Part shown: piece after piece, positions 10,440 to 24,600 of the stretch
Position numbering within the stretch: position 1 is the first letter of the stretch
How the letters are laid out: the number at the start of each line of letters is the position of its first letter
Assembly (NCBI GenBank): GCA_963277665.1
Contig: OY728143.1
Coordinates: 231,933,591 to 231,997,590, forward strand
Length of the DNA stretch: 64,000 nucleotides
Reading direction: 5' to 3'
DNA from: Viscum album
Taxonomy: Eukaryota > Streptophyta > Magnoliopsida > Santalales > Viscaceae
Made by a program: the position numbers and the translations under genes
Notes under the pieces: generated by a model
Databases searched by the model: none
What the model was told of the DNA's origin: nothing
What the model saw: only the letters and a program-made list of their open reading frames with translations

Positions 10440-12640
10440 TGTCATTTCAAATGCTAAAATCGTTCTTTCCTCTCAAAATCATTTGAAACCAAAATATTCT
10501 TACCGCTCTTGTCTACCCAAACCTAAACCTTTGAATCCCTAGCTTTTCAAACCTTCAGAAATATAAAATAGAAATAGCCAAGACATAGAGAATCGAGGAA
10601 GGAGTAGTAAGTACTTCCAAACATCAATATTCGGTTGGAAGGAAAATCCTACAATGTAATGTGATTGACTTGGAATGGTTCTATCAAACTGATCTAATTC
10701 TAAGGCAAGCTGTCGTCTTTCAGAATCTCTAACACACGTTCAGTGTAGGAAAAACAAAATTTTTTATGATGTATAACTCTGTCATTTCTTCAAAACTATT
10801 CCATTTAGTCTAGGAGAAGAATAATATACGGTAATTTCATAAATCAAAGACCATCATTTGTCTATCCCTATTGTGGAAATTGATATAATATTAAACTACC
10901 CTCATGAGGGAGGTTATCATTTGTCTTAAAGAATAATAGTGATAATTTACATAAGTCTAAGGACATCATATCAAATTTTTTGGTTCGATGAATATAATAA
11001 AGATGTTTTTCAAGGATTTATATCCAGATAAAAAATTACATGTAATGTTTGTGCAAATAGGTATTGCACCAATAATATCTGAAATGGAAAAGATTTTATT
11101 TCCAGATTTTTGTTTGATGTTTTTACTTCTGAGTGAAATCAAGATAAATTTACCTAGATATATGATAAGATATCTGAATTATTGTTTCCAACTATAAGAA
11201 AGAATGAAATTATACCCATTTTAAAGGTTCATTTATAAAATGTATATAAGTCTGATCTGGTGAGATTAGTGGATTCCAGAGTAAGATGCCACCACATTAG
11301 TGTTTTCAATGCTGGAACTCTAAGGAAGATATGATTCTTCTAGAGTACATGGAAAGGAATGCATTTGTATGTTAGAGCTTTGGAAGACCAGGAATCAGCT
11401 CAGGGGGAGCAAATTGAAAGTCTAAAGAAGGCATGGATGAATCAAGAGTAAGTTATTTTTTAAAAACGTCAAAAAGACTGTGATTAAAAACATATGATGC
11501 ACATAGATATCAAAGAACACTTCAGATTTCAACGAAATGAAAGATTCTATCTGGTGGGGAATCTACTCTTACTGAAGCTATAACAACTAGAAATCGTCTC
11601 AGCTATAGATTTGCTAGGGAATTTTTGTACAGGAAGTTCAACAGCAAACAGTTTCTCATATGGAGGTGACTCCTCATGTAGAAATAGAAATTGTGCCTCA
11701 AGTAGAGGCAGAGCATGAAGATACTCAAGTGGCTCAAATTGAATCTTTTTAAGAACTATCTACACAAAAAATGAATTTGTTCAAGAGGATTCCATTTTTT
11801 GAAATATTCATGAAGAATATTCTCATGAGGAGAAACATCCTACTGATTTGAATCTATAATATAATCATTCTAAAATTTATACTGATTTTCGTAATGAATA
11901 TTTTTTGTAAGATGGCTCAGGGAAGGACTCGAAGGAAAAATTAGTTCAAATCCCAGTAGAAATAAAAGAAGAGGATAAATCAGATGGAAAAACACTACAT
12001 TTGGTACTGTTAAATCAAGTTGATGCTCAGAGTAAGAATCAAGCACAAAATCTGAGATTTCAAATATTGAAATCCAGTTTAGTTTCAAAGAAAGAGGTTG
12101 ATATTTTTACGAAATGGATGTTGGCTGAAGTAGTAAATTTAAAATTTGAAATGATGATGATGTTAGATTTGGACGATTTTAAAATTTTCATTGAGAATAA
12201 TTCACAAATGGTATGAGAAATCCAGAATGTACATGAGGTACAGTGCCTAATTTGATACAATGATTTTAGTCCATTACATCTATAATGAGAAATATGAATG
12301 ATAGATTGCAGGATCTTCAGTGTAATAGTGCTCCATTATCTATTTTTATATACCATCCAAAACAGCTTGTTGAGCAATTCACATCAGATGAACATGATGT
12401 TAGAGTTTTTTTAGAATAGATTAACAGAGAATCTCAATCAGTTTATATAGAAGGAAGCGAGGTCACATGAGTATTTCAAAGTCAATTTGATTGAAGACCT
12501 TCTTCTGACTCAGGAAGGAAGGGTTATCATAGTCATTTTATGAGATGGATAGATGAAAATGTTCAGAATTCTGATGATAGAGCTCCAGGAAGTCATTTAG
12601 AGGCGATAAAACCTGTTTTGAAAACCTTTTAACCCAACCA
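10440..12640 (+). pseudogene. Putative Sirevirus env-like (post-pol) region, broken
   Basis: About 2.2 kb separates RNase H from the purine-tract cluster. Sireviruses often carry an extra open reading frame, called env-like, in this place. Open stretches at 10,988-11,197 and 12,001-12,216 have more normal amino-acid composition than the surrounding DNA. The second is charged and rich in acidic and lysine residues, possibly coiled. I do not recognise a domain, so the assignment rests on position only. Confidence 0.4.
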
Positions 12641-12861
12641 TGATTCCTATTTTCATTTCTACACTTGTATATATATTTTCAATAAAATATATTGTCATCT
12701 ATTTTCCATATGATTTGATTTGATTTAATATAATTTATGTATTAAACTGTCAGCAATCTGGATTCAGATATTGAAAAACAGTTTATCATATCATTTATTT
12801 AAGTTCAATTCTACATTAAAACATGTTATATTTCTTTTTCTATCATTCTTTTCATTGTCAC

Positions 12862-13344
12862 AAAAGGGGGATAAATATAGATTAACACAAAATTTTATTT
12901 TATGTATTTTTATTATTTATTTATAATTATTTTACTCTGGGGGAAAAATGAATTTTCATTTCCCTAAAATGGTAGAAATTTATAATTTTTTTGTTTTCTT
13001 AATGGGTTAAAATGCGGATAAAAACTGAGGGGAGAAATATGGATTTTCATAAGGATAAATTTAGATAATCATAATTAAATTTACTTCATAGAGGGGGGGA
13101 GGGGAAATTTTAAAATTTTAATTTTTATTATTATTTATGAAAAATGTAGTAAACACAACATTTTATTTCATGTTGAAATGATTTTGTTAAAATTAAATAT
13201 TGTTTTTACCCTGGGAAAATTCTAAATTATATTCAATTAATTTTTTAGGTTAATTTCATAGGTTTTTTGATAATCCAAATGGGGGATATTTTTTAGAATG
13301 TGTTGTTTTCAACAACACTGTATTTTATTATTATAAGGGGAGAT
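12862..13344 (+). repeat. Cluster of polypurine tracts before the copia 3' LTR
   Basis: G-rich purine runs recur: AAAAGGGGG (12,862-12,870), GGGGGAAAAA (12,939-12,948), GAGGGGAGAAA (13,026-13,036), GAGGGGGGGAGGGGAAA (13,091-13,107), TGGGGGATA (about 13,280) and AAGGGGAGA (13,335-13,343). The last directly precedes the LTR and would be the primer tract for plus-strand DNA. Repeated purine tracts before the 3' LTR are a known Sirevirus trait. They stand out because the rest of the area is very poor in G. Confidence 0.65.
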
Positions 13345-13614
13345 TATTCAGGACAATACTCTATATTTTTATGATGATTTTGATGCTCACAAATACCCTT
13401 GTTTGTTATTCTAATGATTTGACCATGAGTCTATTTAAAGAAGTTTAATATTATTTATATTCTTATTTTTGGAGTAATATTAAATCATTTAAACTGCGTG
13501 GAATGTTTGAAAATGTATTATAAAGTCATTTGAGATTGTTCTGGAAACAATGTTCATACCGTGTGTTGAAGAGCATATGTGTAAAGACACAATCCTTCAT
13601 TTTCATTACGGATG

Positions 13615-13885
13615 TCCAAAAAAGTATGGTTAAGCAACCATACATTATCGGAATAGTATGGAAGTGGAACCCTACATTTTGAAGGAACCATAGGTTTATG
13701 TTATCAAAATAGTATGGAAGAAGAAACCTATATAAGAATGGAATGTTATGTTTGTTTCTCAAAAGTATGGTTCATCAACCTTACTTTTGTAATAAACCGT
13801 ACATTTTATCAATATGTATGGATCATTTACCTTATGTTATGAAGAATATAAAAGTATGGATTACCAACCTTCAATTTTACATCAT
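13615..13885 (+). repeat. Array of GTATGG/AACCTTAC motifs in the copia LTR
   Basis: About six units share AAAGTATGG followed 5-15 nt later by AACC(T/A)TAC or a variant, at about 13,621, 13,652, 13,710, 13,763, 13,814 and 13,853. The first forms a perfect hairpin: GTATGGTT at 13,624-13,631 pairs with AACCATAC at 13,636-13,643 around a 4-nt loop. They surround the TATA box, where LTR enhancers usually lie. Confidence 0.6.
13727..13736 (+). promoter_or_regulatory. TATA box of the copia LTR
   Basis: CCTATATAAGAATGG lies about 380 bp into the LTR, the usual U3 position, inside the GTATGG array. Confidence 0.5.
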
Positions 13886-14526
13886 CTTTATGTTTTAATA
13901 ATCGATCATCAACCTTGTGATTTCATCCTTACATTATAAGAAAAATTTCTATGTAGTTCAAACCTACGTTCGACGTCAGAGATTTAAATTATGACTTTAT
14001 CAAGAAAATGTCTTTATGCAGATTTACATGCTGATTTCAAGCTAGATTCATAGTCCAATTTTAAACTTCATCTTTTACTGATTTAAATCCATTTATTTAT
14101 GATTCAAATGATCGATTTAAGAGGTGGATTTCATGCCGATTATTAAGGGAAGTTACGACTACTCCGTTATTTGAAAATTTGAATATGTTGTGTATTCAGT
14201 TCTAATTATAAAATATAAGGATGGGTTTTAGACTTATCTTTTAACGGTGTGAACTACCTATACTTAGATTTGGATGGTCTATTGATAAGAGGACGATATA
14301 TTGAAAATGAACAAGATCATTGCGTAGAGCATTGGTGGAGTGAACAAGGGGCCTTCTGTTCCCTAAAAAACTATAAAACTTTGTGTCCTGAAAACTATTT
14401 ATTTATGTTTTATAATCATTATTATATATATAAAGGACAAACTTAGCAATCATCACAATTCTTGAAGAAATTATAAAAGAGAAAATTCAACCCCCTTGTT
14501 CTTATTTGGTATAACCCGATCCAACA

Positions 14527-17400
14527 GATGAGACATGGGACATGGAGATTATTTGTTTTTCTCAATGACTGACTATATGTACCCTAAAATGACTAAGAGT
14601 GTAAATTAATAATGAATTTTTTGGCCATCATGTTAAGGTACATTCTATGTGGTGTGGGTAGATATTGGGATGCAGGATATAGAAAATATGGATCCCAAAG
14701 AGGATACTGAAAAAATAAAAGGTGTTTTTTATGATGTTCAGTTATTTATGTTAGCTCAATATATTCTAGATATGGTATTAGGTTAACTCTAATTCGTGGG
14801 GTGGAATTTTTCAAGGTAGAGCACGATAATGAGTTCATTTGGATGGTGGTTCAATTGTGTAGTTTTTAAATCATGGTTGCACTTCATCTAGCATGATTTG
14901 GATGGTCATGGAATTATTATGGATGAAAAGGAATCATGATGGGTTGTATTTAATATGCATTAATATGTATAACCATTATTTTAGAATATTCTACCAATGA
15001 TGGTAAAGTTGTTTCAAGGATTATAAATAGACATAGAATCTTCTAAAATAATTAAATTAACTCATATTAATCCTGATGGGAATGTTTGATGGAAAATTTT
15101 GGCTTCCAATGGAAACCACATGTTATTGGACCCCTGATTTGGGTTGAAATTCAATTTTTTAGTCTAGGTATTGAATTGATTAATTGTAACATCTTTTCTC
15201 TAGTATTCTATTTGAGTGTCAATTTTTTTAGGAACCATATATAGAACTATCATAATTGTTTTTCCATGGGTGTATTTTCATAACTCAAAATGTGTTCTTG
15301 AAGAACATCATTGAATCAAAAAAACATGAAGTGAAGGTTTGGTTACTAGATTGGTCATGTAAATTTAGAAAGATTCTGGAATTCTAGAGTCAGTCTGGGG
15401 GTGGGTATCATCCTTATTTGTTCTCATAAAACAATAATCATTTTCAATAGATTAGGGATTAATATGTAAATTTTTATAATATAATTATTATTCATTGTTT
15501 TTTTCAATAAATTTCACAAATAATGTGTTGAAAACCATATTTGTGGGTGTTTAGTTTCTGGATATCCCATAGGACCAATGTCAATAGGTTAGATTTTGTT
15601 TTAGTTCATTTTCATCATTATTGGTAACTAATAGTTATGGGATAGTATTTAGGTGTTCATATAAATTTTATAAACTATTAGGAATGTAGGTTGGATGACT
15701 GGTTCTATGAAACTGTTTTGTTTTGGGGGTGGAATGATAGTGTAAATGTTAGGGTGAGGCCTTGTGAGATAATACATTTTAAGGGAGGTTATTTAGACTC
15801 AATTTTAGGTGTGTTTGATCTGGCATAGAATGGTAATGTCAACCCATGACATGAGATATTAGTGAATGAAGAGTTCATGGAGGTCTTTGTTAGTGGTGCG
15901 TTGTGTTTTAGTTGATTTCTTGATTGATGACATTGTGTATGTTCCAACACAATTTTATGTAATGAATCTTGTTGGAATGTTTTTGGTAAGAATATATCTA
16001 GCGTGATATACAAGTTATTTTAAAAATAGTAGGTTTAGTGCTGCTTTGGTGTATCACTTATGTATTATTTTTTGTATAGTGGGTATATTTTAAATCCTAG
16101 TGTCTAAATAAGAGTTCATTTTAATGAAAATTTTATTTTTCTATTAGTGGTGGGGTCAAATATTCTACCAAAATTTTGATTCTATTTCTGAGGGATCGAT
16201 CCCAAATAAATTTATGTTTTTGATACATAATAAATTAATATAGTGTGTCTATGATTTCTTAATGGTTTACATTACATGTGGGTGGTCAACGAGTCTTCTA
16301 TCCAAAGGGCTATTATGCCACCAGCTAGTCAACCAGTGGCCACCTTCAAGTCGATGGCCTTCGAGAGAGAATGAAATAATTCATGGGCTCACCGTCTATC
16401 TGGTGTGACATAGATAACATCTTATGGGTTCTATATCATGTTTCATTAAATAGAGTGAAATGTGTAATTTAACCCATTCACCGATTCCTTCTTATCCAAA
16501 TTTTTTCTTTATTTGTTTCCATTTCATGTTCTGTGAGTTCTCTCATACAATTCTCCATAGAAATGGTTGATATCGTCCATTTAAAGGATTTTTTCCTTCT
16601 TCTTTAGGATATCAAATTCCTATTGTGATTATAAGCGTTCATATCAGTCATATATTCATGTTATTCACTTAATTTTTAGTTCTAATTACATTAGTTTATT
16701 TATCAATATTTTAGGGTTTTTTTCATCCTTTGATATTTTTTATTTTAGCTTAAACAAATGACATATATTAGGTGAGTGGATGTATATTTGTATAATATTA
16801 TTTATCTAATAGAGTTTCTCTTACTTTATTACTATAATACTTCATTTTTGTTGGTGTGAATGAACTATCACTTGCTTGACTTAACAATTATTTTAAATTG
16901 TTAGTTTCATTATTCATTTCATTAAAACCCTTTTGGACCAAGATTAAAATAGTTTCATTAGTTATTAAATTAATAAAAAATTTAAAGTAGAAAATTTTTT
17001 CTTTTTCCTTGGTAATTAGTGAATTAACTGGGAGGACTATGGACTCCTATGGTAATGTAATAGATTTATCTTTAAATGATGGTTTCTTAGGATTCCCCTT
17101 ATGAAAAGGTAGTTTTAATTCCCATTTATATAATGAATGAAATTTTGAAATTTATTTAATTTTTTAAACAATGATTAAGGTTTAAAGTTTTATAATGTTA
17201 TGTGGAAAGATATTGTGAATAATTTCATCTTATACGAAAATAATTTCTGTTTATTTTTGCATAATGAAGTGGTTGATATCAATGGAATAGATCATGAGAT
17301 TGGAAAAACTTGCAGATATTACTTGGATTCATTAGTAATTGTATTATTGTGTAATTCCATCGTTGACCTCTGAATTACCCTAGAAGACACATTTTATTTC
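14527..17400. other. Degenerate G/T-rich sequence, no gene recognised
   Basis: The plus strand is richer in G and T than the following stretch. A less AT-rich patch at about 16,260-16,420 and a pyrimidine-rich patch at about 16,490-16,640 could be LTR promoter and leader remnants. I found no domain, boundary or target duplication. It may be further debris of plus-strand retroelements. Confidence 0.4.
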
Positions 17401-20400
17401 TAGAGTTAATGATTCCTCACTTTCAATTATATAAAATAAAACAAAGCATCAATCCACTGAAAAACTGACATGGTAAGTAAAAAAGAATGAAAGGAATTAT
17501 CGATCCCCAAAAGATGGAATGTAGTTCCTCATAATAAAATAAATCCATTTCAGAATAATTTCACCCAAGAATAGTGATAAATAGTGTAAAAGCATCTAAG
17601 AGATAGCAATATAACATCATTTTATTTAAGGTATATGAAATATCAAATATATTGGAATCCAAAATAAAATAACATGCCAAATGTGTGTAAACCTAAAAAA
17701 ATAATCCAACCCATTTAATAAATATTAAACATAACACATTAGTGAAAACAAATCCTAAAATAATTATATAATATTGAATAAATATAGAGAGGATAAAATT
17801 ATTCTCTTCTTTTGTAAAACAACAAAAAACCTAAATAAAACAACCTCAACAAACTCGAGTAAAGAATCAAATCATCTCGATGAATCGTCTAGTTTCCCAC
17901 CACCACCAAAATCACCACATTTCATCCATTAGATTAAAACCAAAATTGAACTAAACAAAAAAATAGAATGACAAATTTATTAGAGTGAGCTAAAACACCA
18001 AATAATTTTCCACCTACATAGACTATAAAATAAATTTCATATGAAAATTAATTTTTTTTTAATATTTAACACAAATGATTTATTTCAAGAATAACTATGT
18101 GATAGAAACAATAATGTTCATTAACACCTTCCAAAATGTTCCACTTATTTTTTTGAAAAATAAAAATAGACACATTCAAAACATTTCAAATTTCCTATGA
18201 AATTTTAAAAAACACAAACCCATTAACAGTTTTGAAACACAACTCATTATTTTCATAAAGGGAAAAAATAACTATATTAAAATTTATCTAGTCAACTAAT
18301 TTTTTTAACCAAACATCATATTTCCAAATCAACATAAAAAATCCAATACATGAGTATTTATTTCAAAATTGGTTTTCCAAATATCATTGAAAACATTTTT
18401 TCAAATGAAATAGCTCAAAAAAACATTTGTAAATCGTAAAAAATATAGAACCAAATGTCACAATTTACATAATTAATAAAATAAAAACATGGGTTACACC
18501 CCATTATATTCAAGTGGAATGATTCAATCGAATAGTTAATCAAAATTACTAATAAAAATTACAATCCATGAAAATTAATGTGTTATACGATCTACCCTGA
18601 GATTTCAAACATGATGATGCATCTAAATTTATTAAATTTTCTCATAGACAACCAGTTTGAATATACTGTTTCAAAACCACAAACTATATTAGGTTCCCAC
18701 ACAATACACATTGATATGGAACACCCCTCTTAGCCTTATTCCCAAGAATTATATGTGTGCCAGTAGAACTATGTAAAAAAAACTAGCTTAACATAATAAT
18801 TCACCTCCCACATGGTTCTCGAGATCCCATGACAAATATAAAAGGATGGAGAGTGAAGACACAATAAAATATCAACATTCATGGAATAAACATTGACACT
18901 CTTTCACACCAAACACCCTCACAATTAATATCCCAATATATCACATACATTCATGGAATAAATAAGAACATTCCCACACAAGGGTATAAATGAAATTTCT
19001 TAGTGATAAAAAACCCACATAAGGCGTAAAACACTCGTGGGTAAGTCAAGAGGGGTCATTTATAACCATCCCAATAATACTAAAGTTCCATACATGCCTA
19101 AAATTATAAAAGAAGTATCAAAATATAAATATTTTTACTTTTTTACTAAACCCCACATTAGGTATATTTAATGATCAATTGAATCTGTATTCACTTTTAT
19201 CAATTTCAAATTCATCGTTTAGAACATGGTTCATACACTTTAAAGTCAACAACAAGGACAATGACCATCTATTTCCATAAAAATTAAGATCAAATAAATA
19301 TTATTTCATAATCGGTGACCACACACTAATTTCAAACAAACATTTTAAATAAATTAAATACCCCTCTTTTAAAAAACACATTGAAGTCAACACCCCATAT
19401 TAACACAATTTAAATTTTCAAAAATATTTTTTACTTATTAAAAATAAATGGGATAAAAATAACATATATTAAATTTCATACATTTCAAAAATACTAATAT
19501 TAATTTAACATATTGTTAGTGCATAAAAATAATCCATTTCAAACAAGAAAAAATGGAATTCACAAGAGAACCCCTATATACCCATATCCAAATAAATTGA
19601 ATTTGTTTGAAACCACCACATGTATATCACAAATATTCATACGTATAATAAATGTATACTTAGAAAACACCAGAATAATTTGAATTAAAAAATGAAACAG
19701 TACCGTATGAACACCGACATGAATGAATCTAAAACCAAGATAAAACTTGACTCCATTAATGGAAACCACCTAGACAATCAATAATACCTCATCTATAATC
19801 TAAAATAGGTCATAAACCAAATTTAAAATCACCATAGACACAATCCCCATTATACACAGGTAACTAGGGAATTGATAGAATTAAGAAGACTAGGAATGAA
19901 GTAATGAATATGAATAGTAGAGAAAAAAGAGAATGGTTTACTTAGAAGAAGATAAAATCACCTAAGATGAGACATGTATCAAGAGGAATGATAGTGACAC
20001 TAAACTATGGATATAAAATAGTTAGATAATGAATATGGGTTATTCCACTAGTGAATACCCATTTAATTAGAATGTTATATTTTGTTTAAATTACATTTTA
20101 TGTGATTTTGGGTAGGATGCATGACCCTCCAAACCATGCCCCAACTATGTATTGGCCAATGCATAGGTGACGTTGAACAAAATAATTTCTAGCACTTTCT
20201 ATATATTTTAAAAAATAGTACAAATGGTATGAAATATATTATGTTTCCATCACAACACCCTCCATAAAAGAACCACATGATTACATCAAACTATGCGGGT
20301 AAACTGTGCATCACCCAAAAAACCACAGAACACCAATATTCTTTTACAAAATCACCGAGTACCATTATGAACCACGATAACATTATATAATGACAATTAA

Positions 20401-21690
20401 CCTCTTTAGTGACTGTGGGTGTCAAAATTCTTCCCACCCTGAACATTTCAACCCTTAGACCACTTGTTGTATAAAGTATAATGTGAGAGAGAATCAATGA
20501 GCTAAAGAGAACTAATATATATTGGACCACTCAACATGATCCTTCCTTGAATAAAAACTGCCAAGATACTAAAAAATTATCAATGTGATCATACAAATTA
20601 TTTGAATATATCTCCATCACAACCAAAACATATCCTAGAACTGGAATTCATGTGATGAAAGGTAAAAAATATGGCCTCACCACATTGTAAAAATAATCTA
20701 TAATGGTATATCTTCAAATAAATAACAAGTGACACATCCTTAATGATAATAAAAAACCATAAGAGACACTAAATCTCAATACTAATGAAAATACAAACAT
20801 AACAACGGTTTATAAGACCATTAGATGCCCCGTCAAAATTAGAGTTTCTATGACATTAGGATAAAACACATAGGGATAATCTAGGTCCACAAACTAGGTC
20901 ACCGTTACATGGTTGGTACCAAACATCAAAATCTAAACACCTGATAGTATACAATAACAAATGGTGGATCACATAACATAGTTATCAAATCACTAATCCA
21001 AGTAATTTCTCATATCAAACCATTAAGCACCTCAAAATTTCAACACAAACAATAGGTTCAGACAATAACAATTAAGATGTATTCTCCAAAACGATGAGGT
21101 ATATAAAAAAAGAATCCACAACCACCCGTAATGGAGTGAGGAAAAGAAAAAATGACACATAAAAATACACCCACATGGAATATACCCAAATGGAAGAAGG
21201 AACAAGATTCCTAATAAGAATATATGAATCATGTAAAATGTCATCCCAGATTATAAATAATAAACTAATGTCCCAAAATATTCCATCACCAAAATGATAA
21301 GACTAGAGACCTCTTTTGATAAAACAATATGAAAAACATTGGAAAATGAACTAAAAGATCATAATGGAGTAACATTTAGGTGTATTAAAATATGGGGTCT
21401 AATAATGCCTTTCATCCCAACACATGATCCCCATGATATATATTTTAATCCTATAAGAAAGAAAAATTTGAATATATCTCTACATCATCCTGCTTCGGTA
21501 TTTTTCTCAGTAATTTTCCCTCATTGCAAAATAATTCAACCAAGGAATCATAGACAAAGGGGTTCCTAATATTTTATGCTTATACCAAAAATGGAATCAC
21601 TTAAAACATCTTAAAATATGTATGGTGCGATATAAATTTAGCGAGACCAAAATCAAGGTGAAGGTAACCACTGAAGGATTGTTTTTGAAT
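17401..21690. other. Degenerate A/C-rich sequence, no gene recognised
   Basis: The plus strand becomes A/C-rich, as it is in the minus-oriented elements at 27-63 kb, so an old minus-strand retroelement is possible. A short direct repeat, ACATTCATGGAATAAA, occurs near 18,875 and 18,947. Open stretches (19,560-19,769, 20,291-20,530, 21,032-21,244, 21,339-21,569) show no family motif. Confidence 0.35.
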
Positions 21691-24600
21691 ATTTAAATAC
21701 CACCTCAAGATAGAGGTTGATTAACTATAATAAGTGGTTGATATACTATCTTAATATTATATCCATAGAGTTAAATATATGATTAACTATAAATAAATTA
21801 ATATATTTGATATCATGAACAACATGTAACACTAAATATAAAAGAAACATTGATATATTTAATTAAATATATACACCAACCATTAAAAAAAGCATTTGAA
21901 TAGGTGGGAATAATTAGGAGTTAGAGTTATGAAATATTTGAATAAAAAATTAATTAATTTTTATAATATTAGTTAAATTCAATTTGTATATCTAATATTA
22001 CTTGTCATATAATTATATGTATAATAATTTTTTTCTAAATTAGTGTTTTATTTATAGAGATTAAATAAATTATGATTAGATAATAATAAAATATGTTTAT
22101 TATATGATTAATATATTACCCATAACCTAACTACCAATTTATTGGACATATGAATAATGAATAGTTAAAATTTTAAAAATCTATTATCTAATATGATTAG
22201 TTTTCTACCGTATTTTGTATTTATATATAAATATTCAATAATCAATTTTTTTTATATTTAACATGAAATAATTGAAATATTTTTTAAGGAATAATAATAT
22301 GGAACAAAATATGATTTTTTCGGATTTTTCTAAAATGATTGATTTTAATGTGAATAGTGAAAACAGTAGATTTTGTAGATAAAATGACATTTAAGATGTT
22401 ATCAATATTGAGGAATCATTTTGAAATTACTAAAACCTCTTAAAAACAAAAAATAGTAATTTTATAATTGATATTATTATTTTATAAATGATAGGTTTAA
22501 TTTATAAATCTATATATAGTATTTTAGAACAATATAATATTTTATCCAAAAAAATCATACCAATATATATCATTGTTTGAAAATAAATTTTTTACCGCTT
22601 TTATAATATGATTCAAATGAAATTTATTTCAAATTTAAAATCATTGGTTAAATTTTTTTAAAATGTGTCCACTTTATGATATAGTTAATGTCTTATTATG
22701 AAAAAATGGATAACCTCTTAATGATAAGATCAATAAATTATTATTGTTGATTCAATCATTTAAAACCAACAAAAATAGAAGAAAATGGACAATTTATTCT
22801 GTGTAACGACATTATATAAGTTATATTATCTTTTTAAAAAGTTTTTATCATTTTATACCACTCTAAAAATAACATAATAATATTGTTAAGATTTTTAATA
22901 ATTATATTGCATCTAATGTACCTCATAATCACCCATTACTCATCGTAGATTCATAGTTTGTCAATTTTAACTACATAATCGAAAAATACTTGGAATTTAT
23001 ATCAGGGATAACTGTGAGAAAATATTAAATATTATAATATTATAAAAATATGTATGAAATAATTTTTTATGCATCTGGTATGTTTAAATAAAAATATAGA
23101 TAATTATTTAAAACCCCATCCTTTGTTCATTAAGAAACACTAAAACATTCTTGTCACCTATTTGAACCTCATGGATCAGAAGCAATATTACCATGTTAAA
23201 AAATTATACCTTAATAAATATCATATAAAATCTATTGATGTAAAATTTATGATATAATAAAGATAAAATTTCCAAAAAGACATAATACCATCATTATTTT
23301 TTAAAATTAGTTCAAAACGGATAAATATTTTATACGCAAAATGTAGAATCTAATAAAAATCTAAAAAAATTATTTATATTCATTATAAAAAATTAATATA
23401 AATGGTTATGTTTATAAATTTCATCCCTAGGTACGAATTAATTTAAATTAATATAAATATTTAGTACATTTGAAGTAAATACAGAATGAATCATCTAAGT
23501 GGTAAGGGTTTTCATCTCAAAATTCCATCCATCAACGATTTTTTTTGTTATATACATAAATTAATTTATATGGGGTATACTATACCTATTTGAAATATAA
23601 TATCTTGAATTAACATTTAATCATTTAATTTTATTTTTAATTGTAATTTTATTTTCAATTAAATCCAATCTATTTCTAGTGGTATTTATTTTAATGTTTC
23701 TAATGAAATAATGGCTACCTTGGTCTTAATTTTGATTCATGGAGATATGATATACATTATGAACCCTGATTTATTTTAATGGTTTATTCACTACCCCTAG
23801 AAATTATTTTTTCATAAACATTTAATTTAATGTTATTTTTTATCCAAATCATGTACCAATATTCATGTATATATTCAATAAATTGGTTCCCATGTAGTAA
23901 TGATTTCCCATTACTTAATATTATTTCATTGATTTATAATCACTCACCTGATCATATTATATGTAATTTTGTTATATTTTACCATTTCTTTTTATTATGT
24001 GGTACTCTGTCATTTTATATATTTTAACAACATAAAACCCTTCTCAAATATTTCATTCTTTATTGAGTTTGTTTCCAAAAAAGATATTGATAACTAAAAT
24101 CTATTAACTTTGAGTTACAAAATTTTATATTGAGAATTGATTATACATTCTTAGGTTCTTCCAACATAATATTTTATAAGTTATTTTAAAATATAATTTT
24201 TTAAAATTATATTTTAACAAAAGATAATTTATTATTACACTTCCCAAAATGCGATTTTTAAATGAATGTATCTTAATAATAATAATAGTTTTTCCATTCA
24301 CATTAATATTTTTTCCTTCCTCCATTACATTCTACAAGATAAAGATCATTTCACTTCAGGGCTCTATTAGTGAATTTTTTATTTATATATAAAATTTTAA
24401 AAAATCATTTGAGTTACCTATATAATATTACCATTAAATGCGGCATATATGTTTTTATTTTAAAAAGATTATAGAAATGTTTTCTAAAAGATATTTTATG
24501 TTTTCATTTAGATATTGTTTTTTTATTTTCAAAATGATTTAGCAAGAAGAGGTTTTGTGTTCCTGATTTTTCATCTAATATATATATGGGTTATATTTTC

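Larger units (their letters stand above)
7190..14526 (+). mobile_element. Degenerate Ty1/copia element, Sirevirus-like, 5' truncated
   Basis: Order on the plus strand is protease end, GAG-pre-integrase, integrase, reverse transcriptase, RNase H (Ty1/copia order), then a further open-region remnant, a cluster of purine tracts and a 3' LTR. The extra region after pol, the purine-tract cluster and RNase H words such as AGSCCAQ and CDNTSAINISKN point to the Sirevirus lineage. The 5' LTR, primer-binding site, gag and most of protease are absent; the left edge near 7,190 is where copia similarity begins. Many stops and frameshifts show it is long dead. No target duplication was found because the left end is lost. 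Confidence 0.82.
13345..14526 (+). repeat. 3' LTR of the copia element (about 1.18 kb)
   Basis: The LTR begins after the last purine tract with TATTCAGGACAATAC, probably TGTTCAGG originally. It ends at CGATCCAACA, giving matching TnTT...AACA ends. It contains a TATA box at 13,727-13,736 and an array of GTATGG motifs. The length suits Sireviruses. The partner 5' LTR is missing. An open stretch at 14,249-14,446 inside it is not a gene. Confidence 0.65.

Noticed and set aside
14249..14446. 65-codon open frame
   Set aside because: It lies inside the copia 3' LTR and has no recognisable domain.
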